A DNA stretch of 64,000 nt, from the NCBI GenBank assembly GCA_905250885.1, contig CAJNOQ010000078.1, positions 1-64,000 on the forward strand, written 5' to 3'. Shown here piece by piece: positions 35,801 through 45,679 of this stretch. Position numbers and translations under genes: made by a program. The stretch comes from Didymodactylos carnosus. Lineage: Eukaryota > Rotifera > Eurotatoria > Philodinida > Philodinidae. A model generated the notes under the pieces. The model was not told where the DNA came from. It was given only the letters and a program-made list of their open reading frames with translations, and searched no databases. Each line of letters begins with the position of its first letter. Positions within the stretch are counted from its first letter, which is position 1.

Positions 35801-38800
35801 ATTCATTTTGATTATTTTCACCCACTGAACTAGCACCGGAACGAACACGAGCAAACGGTGTCTAAAATAAAAATACCTTGAACAATTAATTTTTTTTTCT
35901 AGATGAAATACTTACTGGCGTGCGTTCATTTCTATTTTGCGGTGAATTATTTTCACTTGACGTATCTTCACTCTCATTTGCTTGATCAAATGTAGCACTT
36001 GTGCTCGTATTGGGTCTTGAATTTGAACTTGATATTGCACGTTTTTGAACAAGTAATGGTTCACCACTTTTATGACTTTCATCAGATTTTATTCGACTTC
36101 CTTTCATTATTTGTCCCGGTTGTACAACAATATGATATTCACTTTCAGATTTCCATAAAAATGAATAACATGTAAACATTGAATTATCAGCTGTAACACA
36201 CACTTCCAATTCAAAACTAAACAATAAATATTAACAAGTTATTAGAAAGATAAGTAAATAATTCTATTCATCTCACATATTTTTCTCATTATCAGTCAAT
36301 TTGAGGATAACAGTTTCGGATATTGATTTTGAACTAGTAAAGAATACTTTTAATACAATATCTTGTAGTTCATCCGGATTAATAACTAAAAATGAACATT
36401 TTATTTTATTTCTGTGGACTATATTATACAGCAAATAAAATTACTTACATGGTTGATCAACAAATGATGTACTTAATTCATACAGAGCGTCTTGTTGTGA
36501 TTTTTCTGGTTGAATTACACTTAACTGTGTTGATCTATTAAAGAATCAATAGTAGTAGTAAAACCTACGATAATTAAAATTGAAGATATCGAACATACTT
36601 TTCAAATCCTTTCGGTTTAATTCGTACACAAGCGTTCTAAAATAAATTACGCAGCTTCATTAGCGATGCAAAGCAACAGCATATTGTTACTTACACTTTC
36701 AATATCAAGTGGCACTGGCGATAGTATTACTCTTCGTGGCTCAAATACTAACGTTGGCATGACGACTTCACCATAAAGATTGATCATTGTATAAGGCGTA
36801 TCAAAATTATTATTTATATACAACGGAATCCGTGTTACATAAATACCAGGAACAGCTAAAATTGAATAAGAGACTAGAATTCTGTAGATTATTAATGATG
36901 AATATAACATACGTGGAACAAAATTCACTTTGAATGCAAATACTTCTTTTCGATCTAATTCACCTTCGGGACCTGGAGTATTTGGTGATGAAATAAATGG
37001 TATTAATGTGGAATGTAAAATTCGAAAAACATCATTATCTAATGTGACATTATTACGAAGATCAAGTAACCATGAAACTTTTTTTTTGCTATTATTAATC
37101 AATAGAATCTCCTGAAATTTAAAAATTAATCTTTGATAAGATATTCAAATTTTCGATGATTAAAAACATACCTGACAATCACAATAACCTCCTTGTTTCA
37201 TGGCTTGAAATTGATCGCCATACAACGTAAAGTGTAATTCTTTTGTTGAAACTTGCAAACATTCTGATAGAGCTGTTGCTCGTACATGCCGACGAATAAG
37301 TGGACGAGATGGTTGTAAAGCTTGTTGTTCACTAGCACTTAATATTCGTCGTTCTTGTCGAATTGATGACGATGGTTTTGATGACTGAGATAAACCTTCA
37401 ACACCGACTAATGGTGGACAGGTTCGTATTGGCAACATGAAATCATAAAATGCTATCTAAATAAATTAACGCGATGTTAGACACCTCTTATCGAATAAAT
37501 AAATAGATAGTTAGCAATCAATAATGTTCACCAAGCACGTAGAAATGAAAGATGTAATGTTTCATATACCTCAGCTGGAACGAGTACGAGAGCAGCTTTA
37601 ACAGTCTCCTTTGGTTGTACAATAATAGTGTAGATTTGTCCATTTTTTGAGCAACATTCTTCATTTCCTAAAATTTGATACGTTAATTAGCGGTAGGAAA
37701 GTGGAATTACATTATTTATCATCTACCTATTGCTGGATGTGTCTCAATACTAAAATCGGGGTATTTTGATAAGTTAATTTCCATTACACCCTGTGTATCG
37801 CCCTAAAATTTATGTCATTAAGCAAAAGTTAAATGAATGCTTTTAAAAAATCATTATAGTATTATCAGTGACACGTCATCATTCGACAAAAATCATTTAT
37901 TCATATTAAACTTCATTTTACGTTATTTAAGTTTAACAGGTTTAGCATCTAGCGAGTGTACTAGATTAAATAGCACATTTTTGTACAAAGTTTTTCTCTA
38001 GAATGGACTCTTTTGTCTAGAAATTCTGTTTTAGTGTCAGAAGACAGAGAATTTTTCTGCTCTACAAGAACCCAATAGTTGCATTATTTACAGTGTTTTG
38101 TTATGTAAACAAAGACACATAACAAGGTGATACTGCGATTGATATACAAAAAAATGTTGCAATTGTCAATATTCGATCACTTTGTGTAAATAAAAATAAA
38201 AATTGTCTGAAGAGGGTATGGTGTAAATAAAATCAAACTGATTTCAGGTCTATTTCAGGTCTATTTCTTGCTAAAACGTACTATATCAGTCTGTAAGTTT
38301 ATTAAAAAAGTCAACTAATATTTTTAGTTTTGGTGTTCAGAGCTATGAACCAAAATAACCGAACAATAACGTATGAATGTAAAAAAATATAGTTTTCTAG
38401 AACAGAAAAATGACTATCCTTTGCTTTACAGGAACAAAGCCTAACGACTGCATGATAAACCGTAAATAATACAAATATGAAAAAACAACACACCATTTTT
38501 GGACAACGACCGTTAAGAGAAAACTCCTGATTTATCACCCTGTTGGTAAATGTGAGAAGAAGGTCTGATTGAGTTCAAATTCCTACCAGACATAATACAT
38601 TGAAAACAAAAATCGGTGTATTTTTATCCAGAATGTTCTTCTATGGGTTTTCACATGTATATTATGATCCTCCCCTCCCGAAAAGTTCATCCGAAGGAAC
38701 TCAACATTTTACCACCGATATCTTGGATGATATCTCCGAATGCAATTTTTCTTCTTCGTCTCCAAGTTTTCTTCCTCAATATCAAAAGTACTAGAAATTA

Positions 38801-41800
38801 AATTAAATAAATTCTCGTTTTTTTATTTTGAGAACGCTGCACCTCACTGGTGAGCTACCCTATGCCCAATCGTTTTCTTTTTAAAATATACGCGATTAAA
38901 TGTCTTTTGATGCTGATCATGAATATTATATTCTTTTTCATCTTAGAGCGTTCCTAGAAATCCGATTTCTGCAAGCGCACTACCAGCTTCTATTTAAAGG
39001 AATTCTGATACAACCAGTTTGTAGACCATGATGAGTTGTCTATCTAAAAACGTTTTGGAAGCTAACGAATGAGCTTTAACTAACATATGAGACTTGTATG
39101 AATACTGAACGGTTCAGAAGTTAGGCTTAAACAAAGTAGAAAACAACTGGATATTTGGACTGGTAGATGGTCAGAAGAAAAAAAATCAGAAACGAAGACA
39201 TAAATTTGCATTCTAAAGTATATATAAAATATCGATAATAAAACTTTTTTGTACGATTGGATGAAGTTTTTGGGCGGTTGTAATCTGCAAAAAATTGGAA
39301 CTATTAGTGTTTTGAATATTACAAGTATCATAAGATAGATCTCTTTTTTTAGGGCAAAATTTGTGTCAATGCTCATATCTTCAGTAGTCTCATTGTGAAG
39401 AGAATACTTAACTTCATCAGATTATGTATAAGAAAAAATCGTGAAAATACTGGAAGGGTTTTTTTCTCAAAAAAAAGTCGTGAAACACTCGGATGGTTTT
39501 ATTTTGTTACCTTGACTCTCCTCTACATTAAGCAATATTCAACTCAAAATTAAAAATTTTCTGAAAATGTTACTACTCAGTGCAGATAAACTGGATCAAG
39601 ACAAAACCCTCCCGCTCTGTATAGCCGTAATTGAGAGCAAACTAATAAACTCTTCACCAGTGAAAAAAATTACATTCAGTTCTTTGCATCGCAGTTTCAC
39701 CTGTCTTTGTTCTTCATATACATAACAAAACATTATATTATTGGGAGGTATTAATACAGCTATTGAATTTTTGTAGAGCAGAAAAATTGTCTATCTTCTG
39801 ACACTAAAACAAAATTTCTAGACAAAAGAGCCCATTCTATGGAAAAACTTTGTATAAAACTGCGACTTTAATCCAGTCCATCCGGTACTAAATTAATTTT
39901 TCCAGTCAACAAAAATATATTTTATTTTATTTGTCACTACATCTTGTTTTTACTTTGTGGAAATTACAGTTACCTCTGAATAATCCGTTTCGTTTTATAA
40001 AATGTTGTGCTGAGCGTTTTATGCCCAAAATGAGAAGTCTCCTCTCTACTATCAATCTTGTTGATCTGTAATTATATTTTTAAAAATTTTATGAAAAGTT
40101 TTCTTCAGTTCTTCAAAACAATAACTGTGGATTAAGCTGCAACGTACAACTGGACATCTGAGAGCAATTATTGAATATTTATTTCAATTCATATCCACAG
40201 TTGGTGACAACATTACAAAACTTATTCAAGATAAAACGTCGTAGATATTACCAACATGGTAAACAGCTACATGTATCACATCCTTTGCGATCTAATTGGC
40301 TACCACAATTGCATGGAATAAAACATAACATTGGCATACACATTGGATTTGGTAATGACCATGTATTTCCAAACAGATTATTCGAATTACTAAGTAGACG
40401 ACGTTCAATGGGACTTGAAGATGTAAAACATACCATGGATAAAAGAAATATCAATAAAGAAACAATTATGAATCTCATGATTATATTAAATTTGATCAAA
40501 AAATGAAATATTTTAATACTAGCAATATACCTGTTAAAAATTAACAATTTATATACAATATGTTATCAACAGATGGAATATATCTCACAGAAATATTAAT
40601 TGACCTAGATATAATATGTTCGAGGTTCGATTTTTTAGAAAATAACAACAGAAAGATTCATTCTCTACAATATTATTGCTACATTCACACTAAAATAAAC
40701 TTTTCGGGCATATATGACGAAACATTATTCGATTTGATACCGATTGATACAATGTTTCATGATAAAGAATACGTAGCACAACAACTCATGAGAACCGAAT
40801 AATTAATTAGTACCAATGCTCCTATTTCAATAAAAATGTATTGAATTAAAACTTTTCAACAATAATAGGAGCCCTCATCGACAGATATTCTGCTAGCTTT
40901 TTCATAAGTTTTTAATTAATGTATTGAGGTCCAAGTGTAGCTTTGTCGTATGCCGTGTCTGTCATTATTCTAGAAGGCGACTCGTTTCTATATCTCTTTC
41001 ACAAGTTGATCCACATACAACTATTAACTAAAAGACAATGCACAGTTTTGTTGGTCTTAAAATACTTAATCACATGAGATGTCACACTTTCTATCGATCA
41101 AAAATGTCAAAACTCGACATGATATATGATTTTTTCACAAAATTTTCAATTCATATTGCAAGCAAAAACCTTGAACATCAACATTTCATCTTTTTCAGTT
41201 AAAATTATTTTAGCAATTCTGATTATATCTTCGCGAGAATGCTGGTTGATGCGGATAAACGCTATAGAACTAAATGTATTAGTTTATCGTGATTATGTAT
41301 CAAATGAAGTTATTTATATTGTGATATATCCATTTTACAAATATTCTTAATATATTCGTGATTTAAATTTACCATATATCCTCCTCTATTAGATTCAATC
41401 AGAATCACGTCTTTTTTTACCTTATTTTCTATATGAAATTGTTTGCTTGCTCTCATTAATACCGGTACACCAGCAAAATTGAATTCATTCTAGAAGCAAT
41501 TTGTACTATATTTAAAAATACTAAACATTAAAACATCTAATTTACTTCTGTAATAGTCAATTCCGGTTCAACAACTTCTCCAGTGACGCGTATTTCCTGT
41601 TGTTGTTGACCAAGTACTTTTAATCCAATCTTAATATCAAATTTTATTAGTTCAATCGGCGTCACTTCAATTATGATATTTGCATGTGAACCAATTGACA
41701 CCAAACCATTTGCTGGTCGAACAATAACACCGGGACAAGGATTTGGTTCAGTAATCTATAAATATCAATTGAAAACATTAATGAAACTTTACATATGTTC

Positions 41801-44800
41801 ATCGTTTAGTACATACTTGATAAAAGATATGATTTGTGCCATCATTGATGATTGTAAATGATTTTGTTGATGTCATATTAACGGGAATTGTTCCAAAATT
41901 AACACGTTTTTCTGGTATTTTAAATTTTGCCTTACCCACCTTTAATAATAAAAGAGTAAATGAATCAATCTATTATATGAATAGAAGGTGATCTAGAATA
42001 CAAACTTGAGCAATACATTGAAGAACTTGAGTGGATTCACTCGGTAATAAAGGATTGTTTCCAGAAACTTTTCTAGCATCCGATGTGGAATAAACATGCA
42101 ATGTAAAATAATTTTGCAATGGTGCTACACAACTTCCAAACCAAACAACTTCACAATCAATATCCTGATATGGTTCAATTACACCTAATAGTAGATACAG
42201 AATTTTCCCTATAAATAAAATCGATGTTTTTTTTAAAGAAAAACTAACCTGTAGCTGGACGTATAGAAAATGCTGTTCCTTTCGAACCAATAACAGGTGT
42301 CCATCTAAATTCAGCTGGTGCATTTAATGGATTATGTAACGTCACCACTTTTCGATAAGCATCTTCGGCGGTAAGATGTGCTACTGAACGTATGTATAAT
42401 TTATCTGTTCCTAATTCAATGGTAGGTGAGCGTACTTCAGCAATTACTTTGACATAATGACGATAAAAACCATTAATTATATAAGATAATGAACTGAAAC
42501 AGTAGAAATTTCTACATAATAACAGGTGAGAATTATCTGTAGCTTACCGTTGATATAGACCAATTTGTGAAGGTTCAAATGTAATAGGAAATCTTGCATG
42601 AGATTTGCCAGGAATCACTTGACATAGGATAGAAGTCATTTTTAATGATGCAGAATCAACCTTGATAGAAATTACATCGATAAATTAAGAATACTAAAAA
42701 ATAAATAAATAATTGGATCTTACATCGATTTGCATTTGAATATATTGATCGAGATTATTCATTACAGATAAATACTTTGTTACTGGTGCATGTACAGCAA
42801 CTTCACCAAAATTTAATTCAGGTGGACCTAAAAATATAATGTTGACAATGTTGAGATAAATACAAATGATTACCTAATTACATACCAACAACAACTTGAA
42901 ATAACTGTGATGGAGATAATAGAACGGCACAATCATTTTTTTCTTTTTGAGTTGTTGGCAAAGAACTTAAACCTTCTTTGATTGGTTTATTTAATAATGT
43001 TTGCTCTTGTTCGGCTAATTCACCCGTTGTTGGCATTCTCCACTTCCAATTAGGAAATTGAGGAGCTAAAATAAATAATGACAGTAGTCATTGACTCATT
43101 TGAATTCATTTCATACCAGTGCTTTTATTCATAGATGCTTCAACATCTTCTATGGAAATTTTTGGCGATTGCAAACCATTTCCGGGTCTAATACCAATAT
43201 CCAATAAATTTTCAAATTTTTTATGTTCTCTAAAAATAAAATTATATTACTAACATTTATTTTATACTCTTCTAGCACATATATACTGTGTTCGTTTCTT
43301 TTCACCACGTTTAAATCTTGATTCATCAAATATTGTATCATATGAATGTTGATGTGCTTCAATTTTTTCACGTTCTTGATCCGTGTAAGAATAATCGGGA
43401 TCAACGTAATTGTACCGCTCTTGCTTTGTAAATGGTGTTCTAAACGTGTAGACTATCTTTTTTTTTCTTTTTTTTTCTAGTAAACTTAAAAAACGTACGT
43501 ATAACTATCTCCTCGTTCAAATGGTCGAATACTTCTGGTACGATCATTTGGAAAAGCAACTTTTGATTTTTTAAATTTATCCAGATATGTTTCAGATGAA
43601 TTCCGTTTTAATACTAATGGAGAATGTGTTGAATCAGATACAGAATTGAGAACAGCTGCTCTGGGATGAAAACGTCTTAATGTACTTAGTGTTGTATTTA
43701 TATTAATACCAACTTCATTCGATATCAACGGTTTTAAACCTATAAAAAAAAATGATATGAAGTAAACTAACGTACGTATAACAATTGAACAACTTACCCA
43801 TATTAAATTTTTCTGGAGGAATTTCAGTGATAGCCGCTGCTTTTCCAGTTAATTCACATGTGACACTATGGATAGGTTTAGATAATGCATAGACAGGCGT
43901 ATCGGGATTCACCATTGATCCAATGATTTCACATGTCAATGTTTTTGTTATTGTACCTTGAAGAAAAGACTTTGTCAGATGAGTTTTTATCAAGTATAAA
44001 TTATAATTTACCCATTTGATGCGGAATAAACATGACAATTATTGTTAACTTTTCTCGTGGTTGTAATTTTCCACTTGCTGGTGTTACGGCAAAATTAGCT
44101 ACTGGTGGAAAACGAAAATTAACTGTTTTATGATCAGATTGATTATAGATATGTATGGTTTTTTCATGTTTTTGACCCAAATAGGTTGTAGGAAATGTTA
44201 ACACTTTTTGATCAATTAAAAAAACGACGGGTAATGCTGTGCCGGCAATAGCAATTTCTAATTTTGTTTTACTATGTTCAATTTTTGATAAACCAGGTGA
44301 AGTACCCAATAATTCAAAATACATAAAAGCGGCTATGTCTCGCCTAGGTGGTAAATCAAGTGCATTTGTAAATGCTTGTCTTGGATGATAAGCTCTAAAA
44401 AATATACACCCTATCTAAGATATAATTTGTATAAGCTTCGAAAGATTTACCGTGGACTAAAACGAAAGAATAACGGACGTTTTTCAAATGGGTTCAAGAC
44501 ACCTTGATTTGGAAATACGGCAATAATTGAATTCAATGGATTTATAGAGTATTCTGTTCCAGATGGTTCTGCATTTTCGACCTCCTAATGAAGAAAATGC
44601 ATAGTTAAAGAAAATTGAATCCACGAAATAAATCTCATAAATTTACAGCTGGATTTGAGCTGTCTAATAATGCTGAATAAGCAACGGATTCTGGTGAATC
44701 ATTGTATAACACAGCCATGGCTGTTAAATCACAACCATAATAACACGAGCCAAAATTTAATATTTGCATTTCTTCGTCAGTTTTTGGATTTAATAAACAC

Positions 44801-45679
44801 AATCGTCTATGCATTACTTTTCCTTTAAGGCGAATTGTGTGAGTTTTATTAGCCGCTTCTAAACTGAAACAGGAAACAGAAATGTATTGGAAAACAAATA
44901 GGTTTCCTTATGTAAGTACGTACGTTGCTATATCATCAATGAGCATGGCATGAGATGAAGTGAGCAATGAGGCCTGCAGCGAAAAAGAAAGCAAGTAGCT
45001 AATGTCACACTGAATCTTTAGTTCTTAACACCACTGTTTACACGATCATTTGCCTACAAAACTGCTTAAAATCTTCAAATTATTTACCTCAACTTCCACG
45101 AATCCATCGTGTTCCACCACAGCCGTTTGGGGAGTGAAACCAATTGCGTGTTCACCTTTGTACTCAATTTTGTATGGAACTGAGACAGCACCTGTATTTC
45201 GTACAATAATTTTCTTATAGACTGTTTTATTGTCTGCCACGTGTATACCAAAATCAATGGATTCATCAACTGTAATTTCTGGACGAGCTGGAAACGATGA
45301 AATCGCTATAGGTAATTCTTGCCCATCAATATCAACTACAATCGAATCACGAATTTCTTGTGATGATTTAGCTGTGTATTCTAAAACTCCTGTCACTTCA
45401 AGACCAGGTGGCACAGGATGTTCTGGGTTTTGGCATGTCAATGCAAAATCCTACCACGCACAAAAAGATAATCCCAATTTACATCACATGTGACGCAAAA
45501 ATTTCATTAAGACATACTTTACTAGCCGGTCTAAACAATTTTATTCGTTTACTTTTGCTACCAACGTTTTTCACATGGATTGTTTGACGATAAACATTAT
45601 TGGGTACAACATGTCGAAGTATGATTTCATGTGGCTCGATTACAATGCCGAGATCTTTAAAACGCATTATTATATCGGC
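20922..45679 (-). CDS. CFAP47: Cilia- and flagella-associated protein 47 (whole gene)
   Basis: Giant axonemal protein of the central-pair apparatus of motile cilia; human CFAP47 is about 3,190 residues. I traced 57 exons on the minus strand, about 9.33 kb of coding sequence or ~3,100 codons, with GT-AG introns mostly 45-90 bp. The N-terminus carries Ig-like/ASH-type beta repeats (for example IEPHEIILRHVVPNN and VDESIDFGIHVADNKT). The middle has a calponin-homology region. The end reads RNFITENLQLTTTAVSS then MKGATLLSK, matching the human tail RNFVRENTKLIRTGVSS/IKGAPLVK. The first exon found opens with an acceptor at 45680 (ADII before the Met at 45665-45667), so either that Met is the start or a short upstream exon is missing. 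Exon coordinates are within a base or two (my summed length is one base off a multiple of three) and are in the three block entries. Two large introns host other genes. Confidence 0.93.
22997..25250 (-). CDS. Unrecognised 660-residue protein nested in a CFAP47 intron
   Basis: Exons 24140-25250, 23676-24086 and 22997-23457 join in phase (EG|GHVR and VI|ADQHQ) to 660 residues. The start is the Met at 25248-25250 (MYNRNNQLVQLVYELSD); the frame is open a little further upstream but without ATG. I do not recognise the family. The N-terminal ~100 residues look globular and helical (YALRYIEHFVHELWNQYE). The rest is polar and Ser/Thr/Lys-rich and probably disordered, with a run of seven Glu at about 23915-23935 and a basic KKRR nearby. 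The C-terminal exon has another compact part (WRTLFNELFQLTPHHIRQEM) before a short acidic tail. Being inside a ciliary gene suggests, but does not show, a ciliary role. Confidence 0.7.
25965..26459 (+). CDS. Unrecognised ~165-residue protein nested in a CFAP47 intron
   Basis: A single open frame from the ATG at 25965 (MDDIKGIENVFDESD) to TAA at 26457-26459. It has an acidic N-terminus with four consecutive Asp, then a helical part, a run of seven Gln (CAA repeats, 26139-26159) and a C-terminal helical segment YTQYMQHNHIIVSELDYLSL. A possible cryptic intron lies at 26218-26261, since GGTACAG and TTAAAG would serve as borders. No family recognised. It is transcribed away from the 660-residue gene, 714 bp apart, so the two may share a promoter region. 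Confidence 0.55.
   Translation: MDDIKGIENVFDESDSSLIDDDDSFYSNSMVKHVVSNKLELFSNEIIEKFETLYPQYNQQQQQQQNTNGAKVIEKEIFNNLLNKGTELIYLLFIINNVKVYINRMWHNYSKKIENMLKNSKYTQYMQHNHIIVSELDYLSLVVSKMLEKWYSEIQTDITLITDR
30148..37802 (-). CDS. CFAP47: CFAP47 central block, exons 19-38, with calponin-homology region
   Basis: Exons: 37727-37802, 37570-37667, 37172-37457, 36913-37111, 36695-36855, 36599-36636, 36449-36534, 36277-36385, 35916-36216, 35662-35861, 33215-33324, 33071-33161, 32779-33007, 32523-32718, 32116-32213, 31782-32057, 31530-31727, 31430-31472, 30534-30693, 30148-30452. The calponin-homology part starts with FHWLVSILERWFSNQGWPKG (35662-35861) and runs on with KTIYDMITHLSGHHLPG and LLLLFLKTQGSC. The phase across the 2.3-kb intron 33325-35661 (TG|T) is right without using the open frame inside that intron. 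Exons as short as 38 bp occur. Confidence 0.9.
32325..32390 (+). repeat. Possible tRNA-derived SINE relic in a CFAP47 intron
   Basis: A B-box-like GGTTCGATCAT at 32374-32384 lies about 35 bases after TTAGTAGCATGCC, which resembles an A-box. The intron 32214-32522 is longer than its neighbours, which fits an insertion. No stem pairing to support a real tRNA. Confidence 0.35.
33426..34180. repeat. Inverted repeat of ~120 bp in a CFAP47 intron
   Basis: The left arm shares TCTTCTGTCGACTGT, AAACTAGGGA and GTCATTTCAGACT with the inverted right arm; identity is roughly 85%. The minus-strand open frame over the left arm (33397-33594) is not a CFAP47 exon, since the flanking exons join in phase without it. 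Origin unknown: a foldback element or an inverted duplication. Confidence 0.65.
34584..34864. mobile_element. 281-bp element with ~100-bp imperfect inverted repeats
   Basis: Left end CCTCCTAGACGGTTCATCAT, right end inverted CCTTCTAGATGGCTCATCGT. The arms continue with GACATTTRTSTAAA and GTGGTGATTTTT in both. Only a small spacer separates the arms, typical of a foldback MITE. Confidence 0.75.
37941..39892. mobile_element. ~1.95-kb DNA transposon derivative with ~130-bp terminal inverted repeats
   Basis: 37941-38075 recurs inverted at 39763-39892. Shared blocks include TTTTAGTGTCAGAAGA, TTTTTCTGCTCTACAA and CTCTTTTGTCTAGAAATT. The outermost 30 bases are more diverged (TTTAGCATCT against TTTAGTACCG). 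No transposase recognised in the ~1.7-kb interior, so probably non-autonomous or decayed. Confidence 0.75.
40178..40183 (-). terminator. Poly(A) signal of the antistasin-like gene
   Basis: AATAAA on the minus strand about 65 bases after the stop of the nested secreted-peptide gene. Confidence 0.5.
40248..40478 (-). CDS. Small secreted antistasin-like Cys-rich peptide nested in CFAP47
   Basis: A single-exon 76-residue ORF from the ATG at 40476-40478. Residues 1-22 form a signal peptide (MRFIIVSLLIFLLSMVCF), followed by a short pro-like part with ERR. The C-terminus holds C-M-P-M-L-C-F-I-P-C-N-C-G, then D-R-K-G-C-D-T-C-S-C, matching the antistasin pattern Cx3Cx3C..G..D..GCx2CxC, and ends CLPCW. 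Antistasin domains inhibit serine proteases in leeches, sponges and other invertebrates. Inhibitor function here is inferred from the pattern; the reactive-site residue cannot be judged. It lies on the same strand as its host gene and has its own poly(A) signal. Confidence 0.7.
   Translation of the reverse strand: MRFIIVSLLIFLLSMVCFTSSSPIERRLLSNSNNLFGNTWSLPNPMCMPMLCFIPCNCGSQLDRKGCDTCSCLPCW
40560..40802 (+). CDS. Possible 80-residue ORF divergent from the antistasin-like gene
   Basis: Opens with ATG at 40560, 81 bases from the start of the divergent antistasin-like gene, and is followed 27 bases after its stop by AATAAA (40829-40834). Composition is protein-like (LIDLDIICSRFDFLENNN) with no signal peptide or known motif. 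The short divergent promoter and poly(A) signal are the only support; it could be chance. Confidence 0.3.
   Translation: MLSTDGIYLTEILIDLDIICSRFDFLENNNRKIHSLQYYCYIHTKINFSGIYDETLFDLIPIDTMFHDKEYVAQQLMRTE
41421..45679 (-). CDS. CFAP47: CFAP47 N-terminal block, exons 1-18
   Basis: Exons: 45518-45679, 45088-45450, 44924-44973, 44647-44863, 44451-44584, 44012-44394, 43798-43956, 43499-43739, 43287-43439, 43117-43229, 42886-43065, 42724-42827, 42548-42660, 42249-42493, 42006-42184, 41818-41939, 41546-41755, 41421-41489. This block encodes consecutive beta-sandwich repeats of the kind found in HYDIN and CFAP65, typically opening with a phrase such as LDFG/INFG/VNFG (for example ELNFGEVAVHAPVTKYL and KRVNFGTIPVNMTSTKSF). 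The charged insert TKQERYNYVDPDYSYTDQER near 43330-43430 interrupts the repeats. Confidence 0.9.

Larger units (their letters stand above)
37803..41420. other. 3.6-kb CFAP47 intron hosting a secreted-peptide gene and a DNA element
   Basis: Borders: donor GTAAAA at 41415-41420 and acceptor at 37803. It contains the inverted-repeat element 37941-39892, the antistasin-like gene 40248-40478 (same strand) and a possible small ORF 40560-40802 (opposite strand). 40835-41420 shows nothing recognisable. Confidence 0.85.

Noticed and set aside
20922-45679. Two separate CFAP47-like genes split at 22.5-27.5 kb
   Set aside because: The exon join across the 5-kb intron is in phase and the C-terminal tail matches the end of human CFAP47, so one gene is the better reading.
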